64,000 bases of DNA from Trissonchulus latispiculum. Lineage: Eukaryota > Nematoda > Enoplea > Enoplida > Ironidae. The stretch lies in contig JASAND010021126.1 in assembly GCA_030248195.1 (NCBI GenBank), positions 17,735 to 81,734 of the forward strand, written 5' to 3'. Both the position numbers and the translations under genes were made by a program. This document shows positions 35,041 to 46,397 of the stretch, in pieces. How positions within the stretch are numbered: the stretch's first letter is position 1; each line of letters begins with the position of its first letter. Under the pieces are notes generated by a model. It had not been told where the DNA came from. It worked only from the letters and a program-made list of their open reading frames with translations, and searched no databases.

Positions 35041-37258
35041 GTTTCATTCGTTGACACTTATGGTTGCAAAAACGCTTCCTCGTCCAAACTCTGCAGATAT
35101 GATCAATCGTTTGACCACCTTTGCAAATATTTTCTTTCACACAGGTTAAATTAGAGGTTCGAATAACTTGCCCGATCACAGCGTCCATGTGTGATCTTGA
35201 ACAAGCGTCTACCGATTTCCAACAGTCCATAGCTTCATCGTAGCAGTTTTTCATCTGGCTGATGTTATGGGCTGTAAATACAAAAAGCTGCAGGCACAGC
35301 TTCGTTTGAAGTCCAAATAAGAAGCATTCTCTAGATTAAATAAAGTTCAATCTTTAAAGCTAATGAACACGACAGTGGCACGATTTCTGGTAGAAATGCA
35401 TTACTTCGGCGTGAGTATCAGTGGCATTATTAGCCAAATTTCTCAATGACGATTGGGCTCGTAAACACAAAAGGGTAGGGTAGGAATGGTTGTAGAGTCA
35501 GGTCGAAACGGGAGCGGTTTTAGTGTCGATCATACCGTGAGTTTTCACAGTTATATGTATTGTTCTCATCCCACATTTCGTTTTCAACTATATACCACTA
35601 ATTATACCCAGTAAACAAAGCAAATTTTCCCGCGCCATATTCGAGCTGAAGCTCGAACCAGACACAATTTCCACCTTAATCGCTAGTATCAACGAAGTAC
35701 GTATTGAATGAGTGGGTCAGTACAGTAGGATTCGACTTCGAAGGAGGAGGAGTTCAAAATCTTTGCTCTGCAGACAGAAAGCATACCAGTGGCATACATG
35801 TATCATTATGTACTCTTGCTGTACATCACATATCTGAACGGGATATCAAATTTTGCTGACCCTTGCTGCAAAATTCCGGCGAAGTCTATGGGAAATTTTG
35901 GAAGGTTTAGTCGTGAGAACTGTTAGTCTTCAATTTTCTTTCCTGTTGTGAGAGAAAATTTGTTACCTCCTGTGTATAAGATCTGCAGAATTTTAGCAGT
36001 TAACTCAAAACAAAGTAAAACGGTAAGGTAAAGTGACCCGTGGACTGAACTCCAATCTACAGAAGGTCATAGGGTGCCGATGCTTATCTCCGGATTCACA
36101 GCCCGAAGCTAGGAGCGACAACTCAAATATTGACTACATCTATGGAAGCGGGACCAGTCCTTCATCAAACTTCTGTTGCCTTCCCACCGCAGTGGTACCC
36201 ATTTACCGACCAGTTAAGGATAGACAGCGGGGTTGGCTGGGGCCCACGGCGAACCGATAAGTGTTTAGTCCCCTGCTCAAGGGGATTTGCGAAAGCCTTG
36301 TGGCAGCGGGGGTTCGAACCAAGGACCGTTTGATCTTTAGTACAACACCTTACCACTCGACCATCGCGGCAAAACAAAGTGCCGTTCAGAACTCATGATC
36401 CACGAATAACTTTCACCCATATATTTCCTTAATTAAGTTTAGTCACCGCCTACTATTACAGTCAGCATTGTTTGCGGTCTCAACTGTCGAGTATACACTA
36501 TATATGTTCAAAGCTGTATACTGACATGACAAAATTTGTGTAAAATTTTCAGCTGCGTCAAAGTGCACCAAAACAAAAAACAAAACAAAACAACAAAAAA
36601 CTCAAATAAATTACCAGTTGTGAAACTATGTCCTCCCTCACAGTCTTTTATTTGACTTTCATTTCTGGCTTCACAGCCAAAGGACAAATCTCTGAAGGCC
36701 ACCGAAATCTGTGTTGGGGTCAAAAATGAAGCATATGTGCAACGAGTGTCAGTACAAACTCTAATTGGCTTTTTATCACCGGCACGACCGTTAGGCGACC
36801 ACGTGTAGTGGTTGTTTATCACGGTCACTATCGTCAAATCATTGGCTTTGCTTTTCCGCTGTGTCCGCCTAAATCAAAACTAAAAGAGAACATTTGTTTT
36901 CCTGAAATGTTGCAGCATTCACTGAAACTTGAATGAGAATTTGTCGGTCTGCATTAGTCTTGTCTCGTTTCAAACATTTGAAACTGAAGCAATCGCAGTA
37001 TAAACAAGCAGAGGGTAGATTATTTTCAGAACACTATTCTGAAGCCTGTCGTTTGATTTATTTTATTAAAACTTCTCATGCTTATATTGAGCTAACGCTG
37101 AGCTGAAATAATAAAAAAACAGAATCTATGATGCCGACGTCAGATTCGTTTTCTGCGATCACAGAAACCTTACACATGAACACCTTGTAAAGAAACTGGG
37201 TGACCATTTCTCGGTGTTGCTTGGTTCTCCCTGTTAGGTCGAATTTCATATTTGAGCT
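35041..37258 (-). CDS. Cysteine-rich secreted-type protein exons (a, b, c); may be 5' part of the MACPF gene
   Basis: Three exons fit by phase. Exon a is 37174-37258 (85 nt; acceptor ATGCAG, donor GTAAGG, phase 2). Exon b is 36615-36868 (254 nt; acceptor ATTTAG, donor GTAATT, phase 1). Exon c is 35041-35271 (231 nt; acceptor TTACAG, donor GTGAGT, phase 1). Exon a includes IRPNRENQATPRNGHPVSL; exon b has CTDTRC and GCEARNESQIKDC; exon c has ten cysteines starting CYDEAMDCW and ending CNHKC. Exon c leaves phase 1, which the MACPF exon at 29275 requires, so the two may be one transcript with a 5.8 kb transposon-filled intron. If the donor is unused, the frame stops at 34988. No signal-peptide exon was identified upstream. 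Family not recognised. Confidence 0.6.
36040..36370 (-). mobile_element. tRNA-derived SINE in an intron
   Basis: On the minus strand the head has A-box-like TGGTCGAGTGGTAAGG and B box GGTTCGAACCC at tRNA spacing, most like a serine/leucine-type tRNA but with mismatched acceptor ends. A GC-richer body of about 250 bp follows. It lies between exons c and b. Confidence 0.65.
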
Positions 37259-37647
37259 CTGCATGTGCGAAAACATACGTGTAACATACTAGATTGGTCA
37301 AGTTTGAAAAATTTTGGCTTTATAACCACAGGAGCCCCACGCTAAGGGTGCAGTTTCCAAATTGAAGTCTAATAGAAAGGTCTAATGATGGCCAACTGCA
37401 TCTACTACACAGTTCAAGGTCCAACTAAATTGGCGACAGTAGCGAGTGTAGTGTACAAAAACACTTCACATTTCATCAGATTATTAATTTGCAACTTTGA
37501 ACAAATGAATCTACTTCTATGCTCAGCAAAATTCCATGGAAGTGGAAGGAAAGTAAAAACTTAACTCATTGGATCACTACTCATTGCCACTGATTTTCCA
37601 AAATCAAGTCAATTGCGATTTGCGGTAGTTTTAAAATTCAGTTTTAC

Positions 37648-38369
37648 CAAGAGTGCATAATTGCATTATATATAAGAAGAAGAGTAAGCCACTAGAGGGC
37701 TCCTCTTCTTGGCATTGCGTAACGGTGCTCCGACCACAATACGCGAATGTTCCCCCGTTTGGTGGGGGGGTAGCTCTCTTCGACAAAGCATACCCCCCTC
37801 CGTTTGGTGGGGGGGTAGCAGAAAAGAGGTCCCCGTTTGGTGGGGGGGGGTAGCCAACAGCCAATCAGATTGCAGAGTCCCCCTCCTCGTTTGGTGGGGG
37901 GGGGGGGGGTATAGCAGAGGATTACGGTAGTTTTTGTTCTATTTGAAAAGGGGTCCCCGTTTGGTGGGGGGTATGCAAAAGGGGTCCCCGGTTGGGGGGG
38001 GGGTTTGCTAAAGGGGTCCCCGTTTGGTGGGGGGGTAGGCAAAAGAGGTCCCCGTTTTGGGGGGGGGGGCGCCAACAGCCAATCAGATTCAGCCAATTTC
38101 AGCCTGACTTGGCGACCCCCCCCAAACGGGGACCCCCTTCTGCCTACCCCCCACCAAACGGGGACCCCTTTTGCATACCCCCCCACCAAACGGGGACCCC
38201 TTTTTCATACCCCCCCCCACCAAACGGCGAGGGGGTATGCTTGTCAACCCCCCACCAAACGGGGGAACATTCGCGTATTGTGGTCGGAGCACCGTTACGC
38301 AATGCCAAGAAGAGAAGCCCTCTAGTGGCTTACTCTTCTTCTAATATATAGTGCAATTATGCACTCTTG
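37648..38369. mobile_element. Poly-G fold-back element, copy 2, with 7 bp flanking repeat
   Basis: Ends CAAGAGTGCATAATTGCA ... TGCAATTATGCACTCTTG, flanked by GTTTTAC on both sides (37641-37647, 38370-38376). Arms of about 120 bp match those at 14.5-15.05 kb. The interior is an array of roughly 30 bp units, GTCCCCGTTTGGTGGGGGG, in direct orientation on the left and inverted on the right. Frames across it are artefacts of the repeat. Confidence 0.8.
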
Positions 38370-38885
38370 GTTTTACGCTTTATTTTAAATGAAGACTCAG
38401 CTATGCTTGCAATTTTACAATTTGCTTTTCTTCATGTTTATGTCGTAGCAACACTGCACCTGTTGGTAAATGTGCTCATTTGTTAGTCGTTTTGGACAAG
38501 GACGTTTTGAAAAAAATGAATTCAACTTATATGAAATAGATAAATTGAAGAATCGCAAATAAATAAATAGATAAATCACAAAAATTGAATTGTCATGTCA
38601 AACCAGAATTTATTTACTCGATTCGGCGTCCATATTTTTCTAAATTTCGACTTTTCAAGTTTAAACTAGCCTTGCTCTCAAACCGTTGAGACACCAATGC
38701 TAATATCTTGTGTGTGTTGTCCAATATGTCTTTTCACGATGTGCCAAAACATAGACGTTTTCATTGAACCAAACAACTGTGAGAATTTTTTAATTGTTTA
38801 TGTTGGGTGTCGCCAAAGTCTGGGGGATCGGCCAGGTTTTCGCGGACGTTGTGAATTTTTAGGAACCTGCTACGAATCAGAGACT

Positions 38886-39714
38886 TCATACTATTCTGCC
38901 CACGCAACTGGATTACAGGCACGCAAAAATAATTGAAATCTTACACACTTTGGACACCCCCATGTTACTCGCCCCCCCTAATGCCAGCCATACCAGATTA
39001 TTTCCGTCTGAAATTCGCATCCCTTCTCCACACATAGGTTCAAATAAGCAATTTCTGTCTGGTCGCACACCACCACATATTTCACCGAGAATGCTGCCAG
39101 AATTCCCAGCTCAAGCTTCTGCCTAAACATATGCGATAAGAAGTTTTACTAATTTATCTTCTTTAAATTATGCGATAAAAAGTTTTACTAATTTATCTTC
39201 TTGAAATTACTCTCCAATGATCTGTTCATTTGTTCTAAGTCTTCCAGTTAAGTCAAAAAATATTCGTTACAAAGGTAATACATTAAATTAAAGGACACCA
39301 AGCGTAATGAATTATAACTAATGCTGTTTTGCTGATTTCATATTTATTATTATTTATTATTATTTCACATATTTGAGGATGAACAGAGTCTACAGATCAC
39401 ACAGCATTCCTGTGTTCGCGTTTAAATAAAATGTTTAAAACTAAAACCAGAAATTATTTAAATAATTTAAAATTGTGACGAACTGCATGCAACCACCTGG
39501 TGTACTTCTTTCCGTAGGTCAGGTGTAGCTCAGCAGGAGATTGGTTCATTATTTCCAAGGTCAAAGGATTGTAGCAATTTCCAGCACTTCGAAGGTGCTT
39601 TAAATGAGAGCTTCGAAAGACTCCAAACGATACATTTGTAGCATGCTCACAAACTGAAGCCAATACAAGCAATTGGCAGACGCACAGAACCATTGCATAC
39701 TTCACCGAAAGCAT
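38886..39714 (-). CDS. Small secreted protein, three exons, unrecognised family (paralog 1)
   Basis: Exon 1 is 39497-39714: ATG, then a hydrophobic signal segment (VLCVCQLLVLASV), then NCYNPLTLEIMNQSP; donor CCAG/GTGGTT, phase 2. Exon 2 is 38994-39122: acceptor TTTAG, 129 nt, contains VVVCDQTE and C-x5-C spacing; donor GTATGG, phase 2. Exon 3 is 38886-38907: acceptor ATCCAG, 22 nt, ends in TGA. Predicted length is about 122 residues, secreted. Exon number, phases and the 129 nt middle exon equal those of the gene at 49328-51926, and TLEIMNQSP aligns with QLDVVNALP there, so I call them paralogs. The third exon is tiny and least certain. The frame also runs unspliced to 39454, giving an 86-residue alternative. 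Confidence 0.55.
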
Positions 39715-39842
39715 TGTATCTTCCTACAATAAAGCAAAGATATAGCTTATAAAGTTATGATTATCACTACAGTTTATATTTTAGGAGATGTGGATGGAAT
39801 TTGTCCGGCGTTTGGTCTGATTCAAAATGACCCTGACTGAAT

Positions 39843-40158
39843 CAATCGTGTATCATTCTTGTTATAAACTCAACGTGTTGCTGACTTCCGAGATCCGATT
39901 ACTATAACAGTAAATGTAAAAGGCGGGTCCGAAGATACGGAATCCGAGACATTTCTCGTTCAAATCGTCTGATGAGACCCTTTGGCGGGGGTCGAAACGG
40001 TAACATCTGTCACTCCGGAGCTTGGCGGCTCCGGTAAATCCGGAGTCCATTTTGAACTGTAGGGCTTCCGGAGCATCTAAGATTTGAACTAGAAATGTCT
40101 CCGGATTTGCGCTCGGACCTGGGTTTTACATCTACTTATAACAAGAATAATTGATGGC
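39843..40158. repeat. Short inverted-repeat element
   Basis: TCATTCTTGTTATAA near 39853 recurs inverted as TTATAACAAGAATAA near 40138. Between them are several TCCGGAG/CTCCGGA motifs. Probably a small decayed MITE; the 62-codon minus frame here is not convincing. Confidence 0.35.
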
Positions 40159-40159
40159 A

Positions 40160-40876
40160 CCTTCATTTTTGCCGCCAGTTTTTGCTTTAAGGCTAAAGTT
40201 TGGATGAGATTGCATCCTATATCTGTAGCTCTGGACTACTAGACGTAGTCTAGACTAATGGAACTAAATTAACCTGACTGACTAGGTCTTAGATAAGTTA
40301 TCCTCAAAATAGTTTACGTATAGTAGCGTTTCCGAGACCACATATCTCAGGAACAAAGAACCTCTTTTAGTTAGTGTCAAACCCGTTGCTCAATGTCATA
40401 TATAATCTAGGTATTTCAAATATGCTTAGAAAACAGCAAATTTCTGTACTCAAAAATGTTTGACAGCAAGCCTACTGTCGGGCAGATCACTCAAATTTTA
40501 AAGTGGTTTATTTTTAAATTTACCAGTTCAGTTAATTAGTTCAATTGCGTTTAATTACTGATTCTGAAACGCAGGAGCTCAACACAACCAGAAGCTAGCT
40601 ATCATACAGTTAATAGGAAGGACTGTTTAAGACAACTAACAATTTTACTGGTACTGAAAAAGCGACGTCCAAACTTACGTAGGATTCTGTAACGCAATCT
40701 AGCATTTAAACCAGCCTGCCTACCTGAACAAAGCTTTTGATGACGACTCAAAAATAATGAAAAAGTGTGGCTGATCATTTCGCAATTCACAAACAATGTT
40801 TCTTAACTTTGTCTTTTTGCAAGCTACAGCAAAGTTGATAGCAAATCGAACGCATTGTCTGAAACCTGTAATCTGC
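40160..40876. other. Non-coding stretch, nothing recognised
   Basis: No exon, repeat end or RNA gene seen before the hAT target duplication at 40877. Confidence 0.4.
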
Positions 40877-40940
40877 TGACAGACCAGAGTTGGAAGTGGG
40901 TCGCGGGTACCCGCGGGTCGACTTTCAGGTCAGTGGATAC

Positions 40941-42124
40941 CAGAGATGAAACCGGGTCACCGGGTCACCGGGTCTGTTCGGGTCACTATATGGAACGGGT
41001 CACCGGGTCACCGGGTCAGGAGCTCTGACCCGGTCTTGACCCGGTATTTTTGATTGGGGGAATTTTCATGCTGTTAAAGCATGTTCAGAATTTTTATCAG
41101 TTTCTACCACCTGAAAACTTCAATAATTATTCAAAAATTAGCAATGGAAATATTCTTAATTTAATCATGTAGTTTTTAAATGCATGCTGCTGTAGTGTCC
41201 TCATAATATTTGTAATGTCCTGTCAAGCTTAGATCTAGGTTTGAAACTACAATGATTGCATTGAATCTCAACTAGAACATGAAAATTATTGCATGGGCCC
41301 TGAGAGCCTGAAATCTTTATTTTAAAATCTAAAATTTTCCATGCGCCATCTACTGTAAGTAATATTTCGCCGCTGCTACCATTTTTGGAGGGAGGGGGTC
41401 AGACTCTGTGTTTCAGATCTCGATAAGATGGAAAATCTCAGCAAAACAAGGTGTACACAGTTTCTGAGTTTTGCTTTGTATTTCTTCTAATTGTTATGGC
41501 TTACTATCTTTAGGAACAAATGAAGTTTTGTTGATTAGTTTATAGAATATATTGTCTGAATCCTAGCCATAAGCAAGACAAGAATATTTCCAAAGAATCT
41601 CCGATAAGTGAAACCCTCATCCAAATTAAATATTTTACTAAAGTATATAATGCTAAAACACAAAAGTGCTAATGTATTGGTAAGCTCTATGATTAGAATT
41701 AGATGATGTGATGACTTTGGCAAAGTATTTTGTTTCAATTCGTTTGATTCAAAAAGTTATGTAGTCGACTTCACATCACATTGAGTGCGAAATCGTGCAA
41801 ATCAGTTTTGATTTTTTTCGGATTACTTACAGTATATACTTTCTATGTTACTTTAAAGAATCAAAAAGTTTACCCAACTTTTTATTATAGACACCAAAAA
41901 TGTCCAAAAAGATCAAAAAACACTCACTGCACCCCAATATAAGTATTTCTAATTTTTCCAAGCTTAAACCTGAATTTTCAAAAATACCGGGTCACCGGGT
42001 CACCGGGTCACCGGGTCAGGGGTCGACCGGGTCACCGGGTCACCGGGTCAGGGGTCGACCGGGTCACCGGGTCACCGGGTCACCGGGTCAGCAAATAGAT
42101 AGTCTTGTGGAAATAGACGGTCTG
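40941..42124. mobile_element. Nested hAT-like element with ACCGGGTC repeats
   Basis: Starts CAGAGATGAAACC and ends GACGGTCTG, flanked by the perfect 8 bp repeat GTGGATAC (40933-40940, 42125-42132). Subterminal arrays of the 9 bp unit CACCGGGTC occur at both ends. Removing it restores the host hAT sequence, which confirms the insertion. Confidence 0.8.
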
Positions 42125-43770
42125 GTGGATACCCGCGGGTCAGAGCGGGTCAAGAGTTATTTTTGTTTACACCTATTTTACACTAAATTTTGGGCTTAGG
42201 TATTTCGCCAGAAAAATTACAATTTATGTTATATTTTTAATTTTTGTCTAATTGTTTGGATCTTTTGTATGTCTTTATACATTATAACATAGTTTTAGTG
42301 ATAAAATTATTTATTTCTATTCTGTCTTGAATCTCCAGTCAAAAACGTTTCATTAATATTTTCTGACATAGTCATTGGAATAAATATTTTATTATCACGC
42401 AAAGCCTTTAATTCTTCTGCATTGCCTGACAAACTGTTTTTGCGAAAACGATGTTGTCAGCTTACTACAACAGCCTGCAAATCTGCCTTTCCGTAAAGAA
42501 CGTAAAGAGCTGCTTATAGTAAATAATTAAGATAATGTCAAGCTTGAGATTTCGACACAGTTCTACGGGCCTTTTCGGAAATGGGTTAAACGAGTTAAAA
42601 TTAACTCGGCGAGTTAAGCAGAGTTAAAATTTTTAACTCTGCCGTCATTCGCGAAAAAAGTTAAAAATTAACTCTTTTAACTCTACTCTTTTCATGAACG
42701 ACACATTGAGTTAAAAAGCTGCAGAGTTAAATTTAACTCTACCCTTTTCATGAAAGGGTTAAATTTAAATCTTTTAACTCGCTCTCGCTATTTTACATTG
42801 AATTTTAACCCGCGTCTCAGCACGCGGGTTAAACGAGTTAAAATTACTATGCTTTACATTGTCATTGCCACGTTTTGCGTGCGTAATAAAGCTTTCAATA
42901 TGACAAGATAATCCAACCAATGAAGGCACAACACATAATTTCATTGGATGGTTCATAATGCTTCAAAATTACTTAAGCATTTGTCAATATTCTGCTGAAT
43001 TGTTTACGCTTAGGCAACGAAATATTCTACTTAATGAAATAAAAATATATGGAACAAAATGTTTTAAACATGCTGCATTATTAGAAATAATAATTAAATA
43101 AAATGATATAATTAAATTAAAATAATTAATTATAATTATAAATAAGCTCTAAATTATTTTTGCAAGTTATTTAACTCCACTTTATGAATGCAAATTTGAA
43201 GAAGTGTGTATGAGAGTTGCAACATGGAAAGCCGAATCAACGGGACGCTACAACTATCCGCAAGCTCAATTTTCTCTCAAAAATAGGTTAAAGCGCCAAT
43301 TTTGCCATGAAACTTACTGTAAACTTTAAAAAATTTCAACCTTTAGACTTTATGGAAGGATCTAGACAATTGTTACGCGAATTTTGCTGGAACTGGTAAT
43401 GCTCAAGAATGACAGTACATGATCAATTGTTATCCCAACTGTGAATTTAAGGGCAACCATTTCTAGTCAAATTTGAAATCTCTGCTGAATTTTAATACAT
43501 AATTTTCGATTTTATTTTGCTGCATCTGTGTTTTAGTATTATTTGGTAATTATGTTCTTGGGAGAACCAAGAGAAACTTATTTTACTGAAAATATTTACA
43601 GCGGGTTGGGCTCTGTCTGGGGTGTTTTCCAGATTAGCCCCCGACACTCAGAATTTTTAAAACATGACTAATTGAGCTGAAATTTGGTATGGATATGTTT
43701 TCAACCACGCTGAGTTCAAATATCACAAAATTTTTCGATTTCACAAGAATCGATTTTTTCCATTCGCAGG

Positions 43771-44583
43771 GGGCGACCCGTCTACTTTCATCAGTCAGAA
43801 TCGTATTAGTCAGAATTTCATTAGTCAGAATTTTAATTTTGAAATAATATAGGTTGAACTATCATTTGTCAGAATTTCATAAGTCAGAATTTCATTAGTC
43901 AGAATTTCAGTAGTCAGAATTTCGTAAGTCAGAATTTTATTTTTCTAGTTTCTTCAAAATTTTGCACGTTGCACAGTCTTAGGGCCTTTCTCGATAAAGT
44001 AGGGGAGAGTAGTAAAGAGCAGAGCAAAAATCAACTCTTTTGTAGCTCTTAACACTGCCCCAAAAAGAACATTGATGATTTGCGCCATACCAAGAGTACA
44101 TAATCCAACAGTTATTACGTAGTCTTGGCCATTCTGATTCTTTTAGAATTCTAAGGAAACAGTCTATCTTCATTTCCTGTCTACGCGGAACCAACACAGT
44201 TGTTGGGGAACCTTTTTAAATGGTGTAGGAAAAGAAAGTTTTGCTCGTTGCTGATGGTAGTGCCAAGACACATATTTGTGTAGACTAGAAATCATTTTAT
44301 AAAATTATCATCAAGATCAGCCATCTTGTTACACTTTGCGCCAAGAAGAACAGTGCTTTTTTGCAAAATTCTGACAAACGAATTTCTGACTAATCAAATT
44401 CTGACTAATGAAATTCTGACTTATGAAATTCTGACAAATGAAAGTTCAACTTATAAACTTGTTTCAAAAACCTAAATCCTGACTAATGAAATTCTGACTA
44501 ATGAAAGTTTGAAAAGTTAGTTTCTGACTAATGAAATTCTGACATATGAAATTCTGACTACTGAAGATAAACAGGGGCGACCA
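43771..44583. mobile_element. Nested MITE with ATTAGTCAGAATTTC repeats
   Basis: Inverted ends around GGGCGACCCGTCTACTTTCATC and its diverged inverse. A 16-18 bp motif (TTTCATTAGTCAGAA) is repeated about eight times in one orientation on the left and about nine in the other on the right. The core contains a third GGGCCTTTC-type end near 43982. Mirrored at about 61605-62345. Confidence 0.65.
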
Positions 44584-44586
44584 AGG

Positions 44587-45134
44587 GAAACCGAAATTTT
44601 TTGCCGCCGATTTTGCTTAAAAGTACTAATGTTTCAGCCGCCCCATTTATTTTCAGTTTAAGTTTCAGGTCTGCTAATTGAGGATTTTCAGTTTCAGGCG
44701 GTTGCTCGTAGGAATTTCAGTTTCAGTATCAGTTTCAGGTCTCATTTTATCTGAATTTCAGTTTCAGATTTCGGCGGTTGCTCGTCGGATTTTCAGATTC
44801 AGTTTCAGTTTTAGTTTCATTCGTGGATTTTTGCAGTTTCAGTTTCAGTTTCAAGCATCGAGCTGTACTATTTTCAGTTTCAGTTTCAGGTGCTAAAACA
44901 TCACTGCTTAAAAGTTGCATACAGGGGTTTTCAGGGGTCGCTGAACACGAATTTGAAGTCCGTTTTTAGATTCCGTTAGGTCGATATGAGCTATACATGT
45001 AAGCTTAAGTTGTAAGCTTATACTGAGCTAACAAAAAGCTGAATCGAAGAACGGCCTTCAAATTCGTGCTCAGCGAGCCAAAAAATCCCTGTATGCTCTC
45101 AGCAAAGTCGGCGACAAAAAATTTTTCGGTTTCC
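44587..45134. mobile_element. Nested MITE with TTTCAG repeats
   Basis: Inverted ends GAAACCGAAATTTTTTGCC and its inverse near 45112-45134. The interior carries many TTTCAGTTTCAG hexamer runs (44640-44900). Mirrored at about 61050-61600. The 60-70 codon frames here are repeat artefacts. Confidence 0.6.
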
Positions 45135-46089
45135 AGAGTGAATCAATCCTTTGGTATACGCAACTTTTCAGGATGCTTAAAGTTTTGGTCAATTGTTTGA
45201 TTAACTGCATCCGTGCAGCTTTTCAGCAAAATCGATTGAAGACTGCAAGTTGCACACAGGGATTCGTCCACTTTCCTAACACCGGATAACGCTTCATTGA
45301 AGAAATGAGTACACATCATCTTTTTCTCTTCTTATTAGTCATTTTATTTAAAATTTTCCCAACGTTGAGCAGTAGTTTTTAAAAATTTTCAAATTTGTGA
45401 AAAGTTGGATATTGCGAAAAGAAAATTATTTAAACTCTTATCTAGTATGCCGAGAATTAATTTCAGCTCGCCCAGTTTTAACCCTTTTAACTCTTTTCGC
45501 AAATGCACAGAGTTAATTTTAACTCCCAGTTTTAACTCTTTTAACTCTGTGATTTTTAACACTGCAGAGTTAAAAGAGTTAAAAACAGGCAGAGTTAAAT
45601 TTAACTCTGTGCATTCGTGAAAAGAGTTAAAAGAGTTAATTTTAACTCTACTCTACTCTACTCTACTCTACTCTACCTATTCGCGAAAAGGCCCTACGAG
45701 TTTCATTCCTAATTTTATTGGTACTAATAAAGTGTATGATATAAACCGCAAAAGTGGGTCAAGTGGGTCGACAAAACTTCAGTGGGTCGTGGGTCGCGGG
45801 TCGCGGGTCAGAGGTCCGCAGGTCGCGGGTACCCGCGGGTCACGAAACTGCGACCCACTTCCAACTCTGTGACAGACAGAAAATTCAAATATTTTTGGCA
45901 AGAAAAATCACTGAAATAAGTCAAGAAATATTCAGCTACGATGAAATCACACATGGCTCTCTGGCATGAAGTGTTATTCGGAATATAAGCTGTTAGTGAT
46001 CGCTGAAACGCTTTAGTAAAGCCCATGTTTGGAGACATTTCGATTCAAATGTGAGTTGGTCAACAAAATACTATATTACTACGTCGTAG

Positions 46090-46397
46090 TTACTTGCCTG
46101 AGTCTGAGGGGGCCAAACTTTAGCGGTCCGGACCGGCTGGACCCGCCGAATCTTTTCCCTCAGTCCGCCTTTTCCGGCGTTCAAATGGGACCAAGAAGAA
46201 ACCAAGGACAAGCCCGAACGGGAAGCGTCAGGCACCCTCGTACCCACGAAACCCGGACCTATTAGAGAGAAAGGAAGAGGCAGGGAAGACCCTTTCACTC
46301 ACCATTGAAAGTAAAGAATTGGCCCAGCATGGTTTCGAACCACGTCCCTTCTGCACCGGAGTCAGACATGCTAACCAACTACACCACAGTGCCATCA
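46090..46397 (-). mobile_element. tRNA-Arg-like SINE
   Basis: Head at 46321-46393 on the minus strand: D-arm/A-box-like GTGGTGTAGTTGGTTAGC, anticodon loop with CCG (arginine-type), and T-arm GTGGTTCGAAACCAT with paired stem. The acceptor arm has two mismatches, so a SINE head rather than a working tRNA. A GC-rich body extends to about 46090. Absent from the right palindrome arm. Confidence 0.65.

Larger units (their letters stand above)
41402..45694. repeat. Outer left part of giant palindrome
   Basis: Two blocks, 41402-41839 and 42567-45694, are the inverse of 63560-64000 and 60360-63559. The segments 41840-42566 and 45695-46448 have no counterpart on the right. Since 41402 pairs with the last base of the window, the palindrome continues beyond it. 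Confidence 0.85.
42567..45694. mobile_element. GGGCC-ended element, 3.1 kb, flanked by TAC
   Basis: Ends GGGCCTTTTCG ... CGAAAAGGCCC with TAC on both sides (42564-42566, 45695-45697). Subterminal GAGTTAAAATTAACTC-type repeats fill 42580-42840 and 45470-45650, and an ACTCT microsatellite lies at the right end. The 3 bp duplication and GGGCC ends suggest a PIF/Harbinger-like non-autonomous element, although TAC is not the usual TWA. Splits the 5 kb hAT element. Confidence 0.75.
40885..45869. mobile_element. hAT element of 5 kb, interrupted by two nested elements
   Basis: Left end CAGAGTTGGAAGTGGGTC and right end GACCCACTTCCAACTCTG, with TGACAGAC directly repeated outside (40877-40884 and 45870-45877). 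Its own sequence (40885-40940, 42133-42563, 45698-45869) is homologous to the element at 33010-34131 in inverted orientation and includes the decayed transposase tail near 42330-42520. Two later insertions account for most of the length. Confidence 0.85.

Noticed and set aside
36302..36370. Functional tRNA gene
   Set aside because: A and B boxes are good, but the acceptor and anticodon stems do not pair; better explained as a SINE head.
37631..38351. Several overlapping PPPNGD-type and GGGV-type frames on both strands
   Set aside because: They translate the poly-G/poly-C repeat units of a fold-back element; open in several frames because the units lack stops.
38697..38936. Plus-strand 79-codon cysteine-containing frame
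   Set aside because: It lies opposite the last exon and intron of the minus-strand secreted gene, and no convincing splice sites or start context were found; kept only as a weak alternative.
43790..44570. CRISPR-like spacing of the TTTCATTAGTCAGAA motif
   Set aside because: Spacers are not unique or of constant length, the motif is inverted in the second half, and the context is an animal MITE.
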